64,000 nucleotides of DNA from Ruminococcus_C sp963590855 (GCA_963590855.1 CAVAQT010000009.1:1-64000), one strand, 5' to 3'; positions 8,694 through 17,021 are shown, counted from the first letter of the stretch. Program-made: numbers and translations. Notes: a model not told the origin generated them from the letters alone.

Positions 8694-9215
8694 TTATCCG
8701 TCCTTTTCTGATTCTGTATATTCCGTGTGCGGATGATAGTGTGCGATCCACTGCTGTGCCAGCCTGTATTTTTCTTCCAGCGGTTCCATATCGTCAAACA
8801 AAAGCGTACGCCGCTCGGGTTCTGCATGATCTTTTTTCACGCAGATCTGCAAAGATATCATATTCCGGTTTCCGTAATGTGTGCAGTACAGCTGGATCCG
8901 CTGTATCTCCTGCCAGGAAAACGACTCGAATCTCTCTCGATCCCAATAACAAATGCCATAACAAATGCCGGAGGGTGACAACCTCAGGCTGCACGGTACA
9001 GCTTTCTTTTTCTCTTTATAGAGGGCGTGTAAGGCACCGCACATAACGCCAATGCCGACAGCAGCCCAGCCAAAAATGGTAAGCACACAAAGCAGCAGCA
9101 CAGAAACTGCTACCATGATCTTCTCACGCCGGCGGCGAAAAGCCATCATTTTCCATGTTGCTTTTTTGTAAAAGACCAGTGTCGGCTCTGCCGTTGCTTT
9201 GCTTTTCCGTTTCAT
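8694..9215 (-). CDS. Membrane protein with PH-like/YcxB-like cytosolic domain
   Basis: The 173-residue protein has a basic N-terminus, two adjacent membrane helices (about 33-70), then a soluble domain (75-165) with repeated beta-strands and a final helix. The pattern, two helices followed by beta strands with a Trp-Gln-Glu-Ile turn, resembles bacterial PH-like (YcxB) membrane proteins; this is inference from the profile only. It starts 5 bases upstream of the argH start and so is probably co-transcribed with it. No link to arginine is evident. Confidence 0.6.
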   Translation of the reverse strand: MKRKSKATAEPTLVFYKKATWKMMAFRRRREKIMVAVSVLLLCVLTIFGWAAVGIGVMCGALHALYKEKKKAVPCSLRLSPSGICYGICYWDRERFESFSWQEIQRIQLYCTHYGNRNMISLQICVKKDHAEPERRTLLFDDMEPLEEKYRLAQQWIAHYHPHTEYTESEKDG

Positions 9216-9225
9216 ACACGCCTCA

Positions 9226-9258
9226 CAACAACAAAAGGCGACTGAACGCCGCCTTTTG
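9226..9258 (-). terminator. Probable terminator after argG
   Basis: A 9-bp stem (9232-9240 with 9250-9258) is followed on the minus strand by a broken T tract. It lies 41 bases past the argG stop and may let some transcription through into argH. Confidence 0.5.
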
Positions 9259-9298
9259 CCTCCGGCAAAATCACCGGTTTTTATTTTCGCTGATTGGC

Positions 9299-10537
9299 TT
9301 ACTTGTTGTTCCGCTTCTGATCCAGCACAGCCTTTACATGGATCGGCAGACCGAACAGGTTGATAAAGCCCTCTGCGTCCTTCTGGTTGTAAACATCTTC
9401 TGCATCGAAGGTTGCAACTTCTTCATCATACAGGGTGTACGGAGAAGTTACGCCGGCATTGATGATGTTGCCCTTGTACAGCTTCAGCTTGACATCACCG
9501 GTAACAGTCTTCTGGGTCTCGTTTACGAAAGCAGTCAGTGCTTCCCGCAGCGGAGTGTACCACTGACCGTTGTATACGATGTCAGCGAACTTGATGCTCA
9601 GATACTGCTTGGTTCTTGCAGTTTCCTTGTCCAGGGTGATGGTCTCCAGCACGTCGTGTGCGTGGTACAGAATGGTGCCGCCCGGAGTCTCATAAACGCC
9701 TCTGGACTTCATGCCGACCAGACGGTTTTCTACCAGGTCAGCCAGACCGATGCCGTTTGCGCCGCCCAGTTCGTTCAGCTTTTCTACCAGTTCTACTGCG
9801 CCCAGTTCCTTGCCGTCGATGGCAGTCGGGATACCCTTTTCAAAGTGAATGGTCACATAAGTGGGCTTGTCCGGAGCCTGGATCGGAGAAACGCCCAGTT
9901 CCAGGAAGCCTTCCTTCTCATACTGCGGCTCGTTTGCCGGATCTTCCAGATCCAGACCCTCATGGGACAGATGCCACAGGTTCTTATCCTTGGAGTAGTT
10001 GGTCTCACGGTTGATCTTCAGCGGAATGTTGTGTGCTTCTGCATAGTCGATCTCTTCGTCACGGCTCTTGATGGTCCATTCTCTCCACGGAGCGATGATC
10101 GCCATATCCGGAGCGTATGCCTTGATTGCCAGCTCGAAACGAACCTGGTCGTTGCCCTTGCCGGTTGCGCCGTGGCAGATGGCATCTGCGCCCTCTTCCA
10201 GCGCGATCCGTGCCAGTTCCTTACCGATGATCGGGCGTGCGAAAGAAGTCCCCAGCAGGTAACGGTTCTCATATACTGCGCCAGCCTGTACAGTCGGGAA
10301 GATGTAATCCTCTACGAAGGTCTTTTTCAGATCCAGTACGATCAGCTTGGAAGCGCCGGTCTTGATTGCCTTTTCTTCCAGACCGTCCAGCTCTGTGCCC
10401 TGTCCTACGTCTGCGGAAACTGCGATAACCTCGCAGTTGTTATAGTTTTCTTTCAGCCACGGAATGATAATCGAAGTATCCAGACCGCCGGAATATGCCA
10501 GAACGACTTTCTTAATGTCCTTTTTTGCCTTTGCCAT
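9299..10537 (-). CDS. argG: Argininosuccinate synthase
   Basis: It joins citrulline and aspartate using ATP (giving AMP and pyrophosphate). The N-terminal KKVVLAYSGGLDTSI segment (about 9-23) is the pyrophosphatase-type ATP loop, and later GKGNDQVRFE and GMKSRGVYETPGG segments are family signatures. The start is the ATG at 10537 with GGAGGAG eight bases before it, giving 412 residues, close to the usual 400-410; the long upstream extension is non-coding. It heads the arginine cluster with its own promoter, and three ArgR-like sites lie above the promoter, so it is probably repressed by arginine. Confidence 0.97.
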   Translation of the reverse strand: MAKAKKDIKKVVLAYSGGLDTSIIIPWLKENYNNCEVIAVSADVGQGTELDGLEEKAIKTGASKLIVLDLKKTFVEDYIFPTVQAGAVYENRYLLGTSFARPIIGKELARIALEEGADAICHGATGKGNDQVRFELAIKAYAPDMAIIAPWREWTIKSRDEEIDYAEAHNIPLKINRETNYSKDKNLWHLSHEGLDLEDPANEPQYEKEGFLELGVSPIQAPDKPTYVTIHFEKGIPTAIDGKELGAVELVEKLNELGGANGIGLADLVENRLVGMKSRGVYETPGGTILYHAHDVLETITLDKETARTKQYLSIKFADIVYNGQWYTPLREALTAFVNETQKTVTGDVKLKLYKGNIINAGVTSPYTLYDEEVATFDAEDVYNQKDAEGFINLFGLPIHVKAVLDQKRNNK

Positions 10538-10613
10538 GATGCAAACTCCTCCATCAGCGTAATTTATCACATCTGTCCGTCCAATCGGCTCGTCGCAAAT
10601 GCTCTTGTCTTTT

Positions 10614-10641
10614 ATTATACACCTTTTTCCGGCGTTGTCAA
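10614..10641 (-). promoter_or_regulatory. argG promoter
   Basis: TTGACA (10636-10641) and TATAAT (10614-10619) on the minus strand with a 16-base spacer, about 70 bases before the argG ATG. Confidence 0.8.
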
Positions 10642-10648
10642 GCGTTTT

Positions 10649-10722
10649 TGCATAAATATACGGATTTTTTTCCCTTTTGCAACAAATCACGCATATTATG
10701 CATTGTTTTATGTATATTATCG
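10649..10722. promoter_or_regulatory. Three ArgR-box-like sites above argG
   Basis: AT-rich palindrome-like sites TGCATAAATATACG (10649-10662), CGCATATTATGCA (10690-10702) and TGTATATTATCG (10711-10722) lie just upstream of the argG -35 box. Their starts are 41 and 21 bases apart, close to four and two helical turns. They resemble ARG boxes bound by ArgR/AhrC hexamers. The match is by eye. Confidence 0.5.
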
Positions 10723-10770
10723 TGCTTTCGTGAAAAAAATGCAGGTTTCGCCCCAGTATCCCCAGACACA

Positions 10771-10802
10771 AAAAAGCCCCTGTCCACAGACAGAGGCTTT
10801 TT
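10771..10802 (-). terminator. Terminator of the flavin-reductase-like gene
   Basis: A 13-bp stem (10772-10784 with 10789-10801, one mismatch) with a tetraloop and T tracts on both strands, just downstream of the stop at 10816. Confidence 0.85.
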
Positions 10803-10815
10803 GTATCAGAATCGC

Positions 10816-11340
10816 TTACAGCATTCTTTCATAATATGCCAGTACTTCGCCCACGAATTCCCGGTGCATCAGGTCCGTGCCGTACCATTTTTCATATGTC
10901 TCCGGCTGTACAAAGCCGTCTTTCTGCATCATTGCCGTATAGCGCTTCCGGCAGATCAGCACACGGCGCGCCTGTGCAAACGCAGTTGTTCCGTCCAGGA
11001 GAACGGGCCGCAATCCGGTTTCTTTTGCCTTATCGCAGTCCCGGCCAGAATGTGTGCCGCAGAATTGGAGCGCCGGCTTATAGCCGGGGTCAAAAAACGA
11101 TGCAGAGAACAAATCGTTCTCATCCAGATACTTCAGGGTATGCCGGTTGGTTCTTACCACACAGTGGAAAGAGGGCGCACCCCAGATCTCACCCATCGCG
11201 CCCCAGGAGGCGGTCATGGTGTTATAATCCTCCGGCGTACCGGAAGTGAGTAAGTACCAGGTCTTTCCGATCATGTCAAAAGGGTTGCACTGCAGATCGC
11301 TGAGCGCCATTTTTTTAAAAATCATTTCTCCGTCAGTCAT
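10816..11340 (-). CDS. Flavin reductase-like (FMN-binding split-barrel) protein
   Basis: The 174-residue protein has the layout of the FMN-binding split barrel: NPFDMIGKTWYLLTSG at the N-terminal barrel, then a TMTASWGAMGE segment that normally contacts FMN, WGAPSFHCVVR, and a helical C-terminus. Related proteins reduce flavins or act as flavin-dependent NADH oxidoreductases in anaerobes; the substrate here is unknown. The start at 11340 follows AAAGGATC; an alternative is the Met six codons further. It is monocistronic, with its own terminator and a 9-bp hairpin in the leader. Confidence 0.75.
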   Translation of the reverse strand: MTDGEMIFKKMALSDLQCNPFDMIGKTWYLLTSGTPEDYNTMTASWGAMGEIWGAPSFHCVVRTNRHTLKYLDENDLFSASFFDPGYKPALQFCGTHSGRDCDKAKETGLRPVLLDGTTAFAQARRVLICRKRYTAMMQKDGFVQPETYEKWYGTDLMHREFVGEVLAYYERML

Positions 11341-11374
11341 AAAATCTGATCCTTTCGCATAAGATAATACTATG

Positions 11375-11404
11375 TCCCTCTGCAAGACAGGCACCGCAGA
11401 GGGA
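11375..11404 (-). other. Leader hairpin upstream of flavin-reductase-like gene
   Basis: A perfect 9-bp inverted repeat (11375-11383 with 11396-11404) with a 12-base loop lies 35 bases upstream of the start codon. It has no T tract, so it is not a terminator. It matches no riboswitch I can recall. Confidence 0.4.
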
Positions 11405-11562
11405 ACGCAGGGATAGAACCTGTATGCAGAAGCATATGCGCACATGGCGCGCATCTATGCCTCAGAGATACAAGTCCATCCATTATTGTACCACAAAACA
11501 GATGCAGACTGTAAGAAGATTTTGCACAGAGAAGATGAATTTTTTTACAAAATGCTTTTCGC

Positions 11563-12336
11563 TCAGGCGTGGCGCTGCATACCGGTTCTGCCGTACTGCA
11601 GCCGCAGCTTATCGGTAAGCAGTGCGATAAATTCCGAGTTGGTGGGTTTTCCCTTGCAGTTATTCACCGTATAGCCGAAAAAGGAATTGATGGTATCCAG
11701 ATCGCCTCTGTCCCATGCGATCTCGATGGCATGGCGAATGGCGCGTTCCACCCGGGAAGAGGTGGTATCGAATTGTTTTGCAACTGTAGGATAGAGCATC
11801 TTGGTCACGCTCTCCAAAAGCGCCTGGTTCTCGATGGATGCCAGGATCGCCGCCCGCAGGTAATGATAGCCCTTGATGTGTGCCGGCACGCCCAGCTGAT
11901 GGATCATCTCTGTCACCACAACCTCCATATTTCTGTGGGCAGAGTTCTTCGGTGTGGGCATGCCCCGTTCTGCGAGTTCCGTGATCCGGTTCCCCAGAGA
12001 GGAGATGTGAAAGGGTTTCAGCATGAAATAGGCTGCGCCTTTTTCCATGACCTGACGTTCAATAAAGGTGTTCTCATAGGACGATGTGATGATAAATGCC
12101 GGTGCGTTCTCGAATGTCTGAGATTTCTCAAGGATCTCTATGGCATCCATGCCCGGCAGGACAGCGTCCATCACAACAACGTCCGGTGTGTCATTCCGGA
12201 TCGCATCCAGAATGACCTTGCCGTCTTTTCGCCGCGTCACGACGTAGAGACCGAGCGCGCGCAGCTCGTTGGCACAGGTGATGCCGTATTCTGCGCTGTC
12301 GTCTCCGATCAGGACTTTTATTTTTTTGTTGTCCAT
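11563..12336 (-). CDS. spo0A: Sporulation master response regulator Spo0A
   Basis: Spo0A is activated by phosphorylation and switches on the sporulation programme by binding 0A boxes. The receiver domain (1-125) shows the acidic pair Asp12/Asp13, the phosphoacceptor Asp57 in VVVMDAVLPG, and Lys107 in MLKPF. The C-terminal domain (about 145-257) has the conserved helix-turn-helix recognition segment SSRVERAIRHAIEIAW and the GKPTNSEFIALL segment characteristic of Spo0A. The length (257) is close to the Bacillus protein (267). GGAGGTAAC precedes the ATG. In Bacillus spo0A directly follows spoIVB; here spoIVB is nearby but on the opposite strand. A putative 0A box lies upstream. Confidence 0.97.
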   Translation of the reverse strand: MDNKKIKVLIGDDSAEYGITCANELRALGLYVVTRRKDGKVILDAIRNDTPDVVVMDAVLPGMDAIEILEKSQTFENAPAFIITSSYENTFIERQVMEKGAAYFMLKPFHISSLGNRITELAERGMPTPKNSAHRNMEVVVTEMIHQLGVPAHIKGYHYLRAAILASIENQALLESVTKMLYPTVAKQFDTTSSRVERAIRHAIEIAWDRGDLDTINSFFGYTVNNCKGKPTNSEFIALLTDKLRLQYGRTGMQRHA

Positions 12337-12370
12337 CTTGTTACCTCCTGTTTTTTTGTTCTACCCTATA

Positions 12371-12399
12371 ATTTTACCACATTCCATGGGGAACTGCAA
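12371..12399 (-). promoter_or_regulatory. spo0A promoter
   Basis: TTGCAG (12394-12399) and TAAAAT (12371-12376) on the minus strand are separated by 17 bases, 35 bases upstream of the ATG. Confidence 0.6.
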
Positions 12400-12410
12400 G
12401 ACTGAATCCT

Positions 12411-12420
12411 GTCGAAAAAG
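12411..12420 (+). promoter_or_regulatory. Putative 0A box upstream of spo0A
   Basis: TGTCGAAAAA matches the Spo0A recognition core TGTCGAA followed by A residues. It sits 11 bases upstream of the spo0A -35 box, which suggests autoregulation. Confidence 0.5.
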
Positions 12421-12502
12421 AAATTTTCTTTGTAAAATCTGTGTAAAACACAGAGCGGAGGTCTCCCGCACGGCAGACCGGCGGAAATTTCTGGTTTTCC
12501 GG

Positions 12503-13030
12503 TTATTTTCTCTCCCGGCGGCGCTGTGCGGCTTCCGGCGAAAAGAACTGCATCAGCCCCAGCAGCACAGTGCAGACAAAGGGCAGCAGCACCGGCAGGA
12601 TCTGGATGCGGTATAAAGTCGCCGCCGGCATCTGCATCAGCTGACTATAAAAGGAGTGCTCCTCTGCATAGGCTGTCACATGATACAGCGACAGCAGGCA
12701 CAGCAGCAGTCCGGCGGCGGCACAGCCTGCCGCTGCCCAGTTGAGCCAGTTCTTCCGGCGCAGCAGGACAAGCACCGCGCCCACGGTCATCAGTCCTGAA
12801 CCGACCAGCATCATCTGTCCATAGCCCACAAATTCCATGGGCCAGTTGCTGCCTGCTCTGGCGCGGTCGATCCAGCCCAGACCGCAGCCCCAGCAGGTGA
12901 TCCAGGTGAACAGGATGGTGGACAGCACCAGCAGCACCCGCAAGAGCACGCTGCACACCCGGCGGACGCGCCGCCTTTTGATCTGCGCGGCGGTGGGGAT
13001 GGGCGCAGACGGCGCGGTTTGATTTTTCAT
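12503..13030 (-). CDS. Four-span membrane protein, unknown
   Basis: The 175-residue product has a basic N-terminus (QIKRRRVRR) and about four membrane helices (roughly 27-50, 70-90, 96-115 and 143-165). AAGGAG is seven bases before the ATG. I do not recognise a family. It lies between spo0A and the divergent spoIVB; a link to sporulation is only positional. Confidence 0.65.
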   Translation of the reverse strand: MKNQTAPSAPIPTAAQIKRRRVRRVCSVLLRVLLVLSTILFTWITCWGCGLGWIDRARAGSNWPMEFVGYGQMMLVGSGLMTVGAVLVLLRRKNWLNWAAAGCAAAGLLLCLLSLYHVTAYAEEHSFYSQLMQMPAATLYRIQILPVLLPFVCTVLLGLMQFFSPEAAQRRRERK

Positions 13031-13222
13031 GGCGATCTCTCCTTACATTTTTCAAATTTTTTGAAATTATGGAATGTCAGTATTTTTTCCTTGCATTGTC
13101 GCTGATAAGTATCGCCGCACCGCATAGGATAGATACGGAACAGCAAAAACAAGCGCATGCGATGGGAACATGTGCCGGTACAGCACCGCGCTGTACCGCA
13201 TCAGAAAGGCAGGATACCAAAA

Positions 13223-14428
13223 ATGATACGATGGATGAAGTGCACGGCGGCGCTCGGTGCTGCCGTGCTGTTACAGCTTTACGGAACTGCGGCATACTAT
13301 GCCTGGCAGCTCCCCGACAGTTATTATGTCCAGACCGGCAGCACACTGGAAGTAGACACCGCCCTGCACATTGCCGCAGTGCCCACTGCCCACACCGTCC
13401 AGGCGGCTGCCGCCTCCGCAGATGCCGAGACCACCTCGCTCCGGCTCTTCGGCGTGATCCCCGTCAAGGAAGTCGAAGTTCAGGAGATCGACACGCCCAT
13501 GCTGGTGCCCTGCGGCGAACCCTTCGGCATCAAGCTCCGCATGGACGGCGCAATGGTCGTTGGCATGGAGCGCGTCGAGACCGCCGCCGGAAAGCGCTGT
13601 CCGGCACAGGAAGCCGGCATCCAGACCGGCGACCTCATTCGCTCGGTGGACGGACAGGCAGTGGACTCCAACCAGTCGCTTCAGGATGCCATGGCGGCTT
13701 CTGACGGCGCGCCGGTAGAAGTCACCCTCACCCGTGACGGCACTGACTGCACTGTCACGCTGACACCGGCATATGCCGAGGACGACTGCCGCTATGAAGC
13801 CGGCATCTGGGTACGGGACAGCAGCGCCGGCATCGGAACGATCACATTCTATGACCCGGAGACCGGAAGCTTCGGCGGTCTGGGACATCCCATCTGTGAT
13901 GCCGACACCGGAGACATTCTCCCCTTTGGTTCGGGCGAAGCCGCCGCTGTTTCCATTTCACAGGTGGTAAAGGGCGTTTCCGGCAGCCCCGGCATGCTCC
14001 AGGGCAGCTTTTCTGAGGATGCCGCCATGGGCAGCCTGCTCTGCAACAACCGCTGCGGCGTGTTCGGGACGCTGTATCACGATCCCTCCGGCGAGGACGC
14101 CGTCCCCATGGCGCTGAAACAGGAGATCGAGACCGGCCCGGCGCAGATCCTCTGCACCGTCTCCGGCGAAACGCCCCGGGCATATGACATCACCCTGGAG
14201 GAGATCGACTACAGCGGCACCGACAGCACCCGAAACATGACCGTCTGCGTCACCGATCCGGAGCTGTTGGAGATCACCGGCGGCATTGTCCAGGGCATGA
14301 GCGGCAGCCCTATCCTCCAAAACGGCAAGCTGGTGGGCGCTGTGACCCATGTCTTTGTGGACGACCCCACACGGGGCTATGGCATCTTCTGTGAAAACAT
14401 GGTGCGCTATGGACTGAACGGCAGCTGA
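13223..14428 (+). CDS. spoIVB: SpoIVB serine peptidase (S55)
   Basis: SpoIVB is made in the forespore, secreted into the space between forespore and mother cell, and cleaves SpoIVFA to start pro-sigma-K processing. The 401-residue protein has one N-terminal membrane segment (about 6-28), a PDZ domain (about 95-185; VGMERVETAAGKRCPAQEAG), and the S55 peptidase domain. His222 in GLGHPICD and Ser362 in GMSGSPIL match the catalytic His and Ser. The start at 13223 is chosen because the frame upstream is not signal-like; AGGAT is nearby. Its presence implies that a sigma-K checkpoint operates, consistent with the sigma-K-type promoter found above dpaA. Confidence 0.93.
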   Translation: MIRWMKCTAALGAAVLLQLYGTAAYYAWQLPDSYYVQTGSTLEVDTALHIAAVPTAHTVQAAAASADAETTSLRLFGVIPVKEVEVQEIDTPMLVPCGEPFGIKLRMDGAMVVGMERVETAAGKRCPAQEAGIQTGDLIRSVDGQAVDSNQSLQDAMAASDGAPVEVTLTRDGTDCTVTLTPAYAEDDCRYEAGIWVRDSSAGIGTITFYDPETGSFGGLGHPICDADTGDILPFGSGEAAAVSISQVVKGVSGSPGMLQGSFSEDAAMGSLLCNNRCGVFGTLYHDPSGEDAVPMALKQEIETGPAQILCTVSGETPRAYDITLEEIDYSGTDSTRNMTVCVTDPELLEITGGIVQGMSGSPILQNGKLVGAVTHVFVDDPTRGYGIFCENMVRYGLNGS

Positions 14429-14470
14429 TACACTGCCGCAAAGTCACACAATGTGCACACCGGCGAAAAC

Positions 14471-14508
14471 AAAAAACCTCACGGCGGACTCGTCTCCCCC
14501 GTGAGGTT
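14471..14508. terminator. Bidirectional terminator between spoIVB and ptsH
   Basis: A 10-bp stem (14475-14484 with 14499-14508) with six A residues on its left, giving a T tract for the minus strand. It ends ptsH and can also stop spoIVB transcripts. Confidence 0.8.
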
Positions 14509-14530
14509 CTCTTGTTGAAACCGCAGCGAA

Positions 14531-14794
14531 TTAGTCGCTGAAGCCGCTCTCTACCAGATCAACCAGAGAGTTTACTGCGATCTGCTCGTCAGAACCGTCT
14601 GCAATGATCTTGATATCTGTGCCGCCGACGATACCCAGAGACAGGATACCCAGCAGGCTCTTTGCGTTTACACGGCGCTCTTCCTTTTCAATCCAGATCG
14701 AGGACTTGAACTCGTTTGCGCGCTGAATGAAAAATGTAGCCGGTCTTGCGTGCAGACCAACCTGATTCTGTACAGTTACTTCTTTTACAAACAT
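14531..14794 (-). CDS. ptsH: Phosphocarrier protein HPr
   Basis: HPr carries phosphate from enzyme I to sugar-specific EIIA units of the PTS. The 87-residue protein has His15 in GLHARPA, the site phosphorylated by enzyme I, and Ser46 in AKSLLG, the HPr-kinase site used for carbon catabolite control in Firmicutes. Because His15 is present it is HPr rather than Crh. GGGAGAG precedes the ATG at 14794. It is monocistronic with a near-consensus promoter; enzyme I is not next to it. Confidence 0.95.
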   Translation of the reverse strand: MFVKEVTVQNQVGLHARPATFFIQRANEFKSSIWIEKEERRVNAKSLLGILSLGIVGGTDIKIIADGSDEQIAVNSLVDLVESGFSD

Positions 14795-14917
14795 GATAAA
14801 AACTCTCCCATCCTTATGATCCCGCACTTTCGTGCAGCATACGCTGATTTGAAGAAGCTTTGCTGTTCTCGTTTTCCGGAGAACGATCTGTGCATTCCTC
14901 TTCCCTGCTATGCTATC

Positions 14918-14946
14918 ATTATACCGTTTTTTCCGGAGAACGTCAA
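14918..14946 (-). promoter_or_regulatory. ptsH promoter
   Basis: TTGACG (14941-14946) and TATAAT (14918-14923) on the minus strand with a 17-base spacer. The 318-base gap 14795-15112 holds this promoter and two copies of TTCCGGAGAACG (about 14875 and 14931); I see nothing else in it. Confidence 0.85.
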
Positions 14947-15112
14947 CGTATTTTTTGCAAGAAATGGGCGATTTTCCGGAATTTTCTACGAGTTGTTATA
15001 ACCGTTCCGTCTTTTTGTTTCAATCTTTGTGAAACATGACAACAATGTCAAAATCTCATTTTCCGCAATTTTGAGAAGCGCACATTTTGTTCAAATCCCA
15101 CAAGAGAAACAG

Positions 15113-15808
15113 TTATTTTTTGTCCAAATAGCTTGCATAAAGGTCGGGACGCTTGTTTTTTGTCTCCTCGATGCTCTGTGCATTCCGCCATTCTGCGATG
15201 TTTTTATGGTGTCCGGTGAGCAGCACCGGCGGCACCTCGCGGTCATGCCACACCGCCGGACGGGTATACTGAGGGTATTCCAGCAGGCCGCCGAAATGGC
15301 TCTCGTCCTCAAAGCAGAGATCCTCCGGCAGAACACCGGGCACCATCCGTGCAATGGTATCAGTCAGCACCAGCGCCGGCAGTTCTCCGCCGGTGAGCAC
15401 ATAGTCCCCGATGGAGATCTCCTCGTCCGCGATCTCGTCCAAAATGCGCTGATCTACACCTTCATAATGCCCACAAAGCACAAAAATATGCGGCATCACG
15501 GATAATTCCAGTGCGCGCTGCTGATCCAGCACCTTGCCCTTGGGTGACATATAGATCACATGGGGCTTTGCGCCGATGTCCGCGCACACCGCCTCATAGC
15601 AGCGGTAAATGGGATCTGCCTGCATGACCATGCCTCTGCCGCCGCCATAGGGCACATCATCCACCCGGCGGTGCTTGTCCAGGGTATAGTCCCGGATATT
15701 CCAGCAGCGCACGGAGATATACCCTGCCTTTCTGGCTCTGCCAATGATGCTCTCGGACAGCACCGCTTCACACATTTCCGGGAACAGGGTCGCAATCTCA
15801 ATCTGCAT
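15113..15808 (-). CDS. trmD: tRNA (guanine37-N1)-methyltransferase
   Basis: TrmD methylates G37 next to the anticodon using S-adenosylmethionine, preventing frameshifts. The 231-residue protein has the trefoil-knot SPOUT signatures: IATLFPEM at the start, DVPYGGGRGMVM (about 53-64), LCGHYEGVDQRI, and GDYVLTGGELPAL in the knot. The ATG at 15808 lies inside the end of rimM (11-base overlap), so translation is coupled. It is the last gene of the ylxM-ffh-rpsP-khpA-rimM-trmD run; rplS, which often follows, is absent. Confidence 0.96.
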   Translation of the reverse strand: MQIEIATLFPEMCEAVLSESIIGRARKAGYISVRCWNIRDYTLDKHRRVDDVPYGGGRGMVMQADPIYRCYEAVCADIGAKPHVIYMSPKGKVLDQQRALELSVMPHIFVLCGHYEGVDQRILDEIADEEISIGDYVLTGGELPALVLTDTIARMVPGVLPEDLCFEDESHFGGLLEYPQYTRPAVWHDREVPPVLLTGHHKNIAEWRNAQSIEETKNKRPDLYASYLDKK

Positions 15809-16307
15809 CGAACAAGCCCTCCAACGGACGGATGCGCATGATGCCGCCGTCCAGGTCGGTCTCCTGCACCACATCGGAAATGGCAGGGATCAGCACGGTC
15901 TTTCCGGTCTCGTCCTTGATCTCGTACACATCGTTTGCGCCGGTCTGCATGACATCGGACAGCTTGCCGTAGCTTTTTCCGGTATCCGCGTCCAGCACCT
16001 CCAGCCCGATGAGATCCTGGATGAAGTACACGCCCTCTTCCAGCTCCACTTCGTCCCGATCCATGTACAGCACCTGATTGCGCAGCGCTTCTGCCGCTTC
16101 TGCGGTGTCCACGCCTTCCAGGTGCAGCAGCACATTGCCCTTTTGCAGCCGGGCGGCGGTCACGGTCACCGGCTTTTGCGCCTTGCCCAGATACAGGGTG
16201 TCAAATTCGCACAAAAATTCCGGGTCATCGCACCACGGCACGACCTTTACATCGCCGCGCAGCCCGTGGACGTTGACGATCTTTCCGATTTCCAAGTATT
16301 GTTTCAT
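15798..16307 (-). CDS. rimM: Ribosome maturation factor RimM
   Basis: RimM assists assembly of the 30S head around S19. The 169-residue product has an N-terminal barrel (YLEIGKIVNVHGLRGDVKV, 4-22) and a C-terminal PRC-barrel (about 95-165) with DLIGLEVLD and IPAISDVVQETDL. The start at 16307 has AAAGGAC upstream. It overlaps trmD, the usual neighbour. Confidence 0.95.
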   Translation of the reverse strand: MKQYLEIGKIVNVHGLRGDVKVVPWCDDPEFLCEFDTLYLGKAQKPVTVTAARLQKGNVLLHLEGVDTAEAAEALRNQVLYMDRDEVELEEGVYFIQDLIGLEVLDADTGKSYGKLSDVMQTGANDVYEIKDETGKTVLIPAISDVVQETDLDGGIMRIRPLEGLFDAD

Positions 16308-16409
16308 GGACAGTCCTTTCTCCATAGGAAACTGCACAAAGCAGTGTTTCCCATATACAAGAACAGGCGAACATTTCTGTCCGCCTGTATGGGTGTTTGC
16401 CGCTGTTTC

Positions 16410-16643
16410 TCAGTCGATCTCGACTGCGATCTTCTGATCGTTCTTTGCTGCACCGGCGCGCATGATCACGCGGATCGCCTTTGCGATACGTCCCTGCTTG
16501 CCGATGACGCGTCCGGTATCATCCGGTGCGACGTGCAAATGATAAACGATCACACCCTCTTCATTGGGTGCATCCTCTGTGATCTGGATCGCGGTCGGAT
16601 CTTCTACCAGGCCGGCAACGATCACTTTCAACAGTTCCTGCAT
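16410..16643 (-). CDS. khpA: KH-domain RNA-binding protein KhpA
   Basis: The 77-residue KH protein has the conserved Gly-x-x-Gly loop in RVIGKQGRIAKAIR (about 45-58). KhpA works with KhpB (Jag) as a small RNA chaperone and affects cell size in some Firmicutes. GGAGGAAAGATC precedes the ATG at 16643. Its place between rpsP and rimM is the usual one. Confidence 0.93.
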   Translation of the reverse strand: MQELLKVIVAGLVEDPTAIQITEDAPNEEGVIVYHLHVAPDDTGRVIGKQGRIAKAIRVIMRAGAAKNDQKIAVEID

Positions 16644-16666
16644 GATCTTTCCTCCTTCATGGTCAT

Positions 16667-16746
16667 GATTGCTCCACTGGTCAGCCGTATGCAGCATGCC
16701 GATACGGCTCACCGGCGGAGCAATCCCGTTCTGCCTTTGCAGAACG
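16667..16746 (-). other. Two consecutive hairpins between rpsP and khpA
   Basis: A large stem-loop (16667-16675 with 16717-16725, inner arms 16683-16690 with 16702-16709) is directly beside a second perfect 8-bp hairpin (16727-16734 with 16739-16746). Neither is followed by a T tract. They may control mRNA stability or translation within the operon. Confidence 0.6.
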
Positions 16747-16778
16747 ACCCCGCACTCGGCTTATGCTCCAAGATAAAC

Positions 16779-17021
16779 TTAGAGTACGCCTTCCTTCTTC
16801 AGGATCACCTTAACGGTATCAGTCGGCTGTGCGCCGTTCTTCAGCCAGGTCTTTGCCTTGTCAGCGTCCAGGCTTACAACAGTCGGCTCCTTGGTCGGAT
16901 CGTAGTAACCGATCTCTTCGATGAAGCGGCCGTCTCTCGGATAACGCTCGTCAGCAACAACAATACGATAGAACGGAGCCTTCTTTGCGCCCATTCTTCT
17001 CAGTCTGATCTTTACTGCCAT
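16779..17021 (-). CDS. rpsP: 30S ribosomal protein S16
   Basis: The 80-residue protein starts VKIRLRRMGAKKAPFYRIVVAD, the conserved bS16 N-terminus, followed by FIEEIGYYDP. GGAGGTAAATTCAA precedes the ATG. It lies between ffh and khpA, a widespread order. Function: small-subunit assembly at the 16S 5' domain. Confidence 0.97.
   Translation of the reverse strand: MAVKIRLRRMGAKKAPFYRIVVADERYPRDGRFIEEIGYYDPTKEPTVVSLDADKAKTWLKNGAQPTDTVKVILKKEGVL

Noticed and set aside
11375..11404. FMN riboswitch in front of the flavin-reductase-like gene
   Set aside because: The hairpin is present, but the conserved FMN-aptamer blocks are not.
15085..15105. T-loop-like GTTCAAATCC sequence as part of a tRNA
   Set aside because: No pairing T-arm, acceptor stem or anticodon arm around it.
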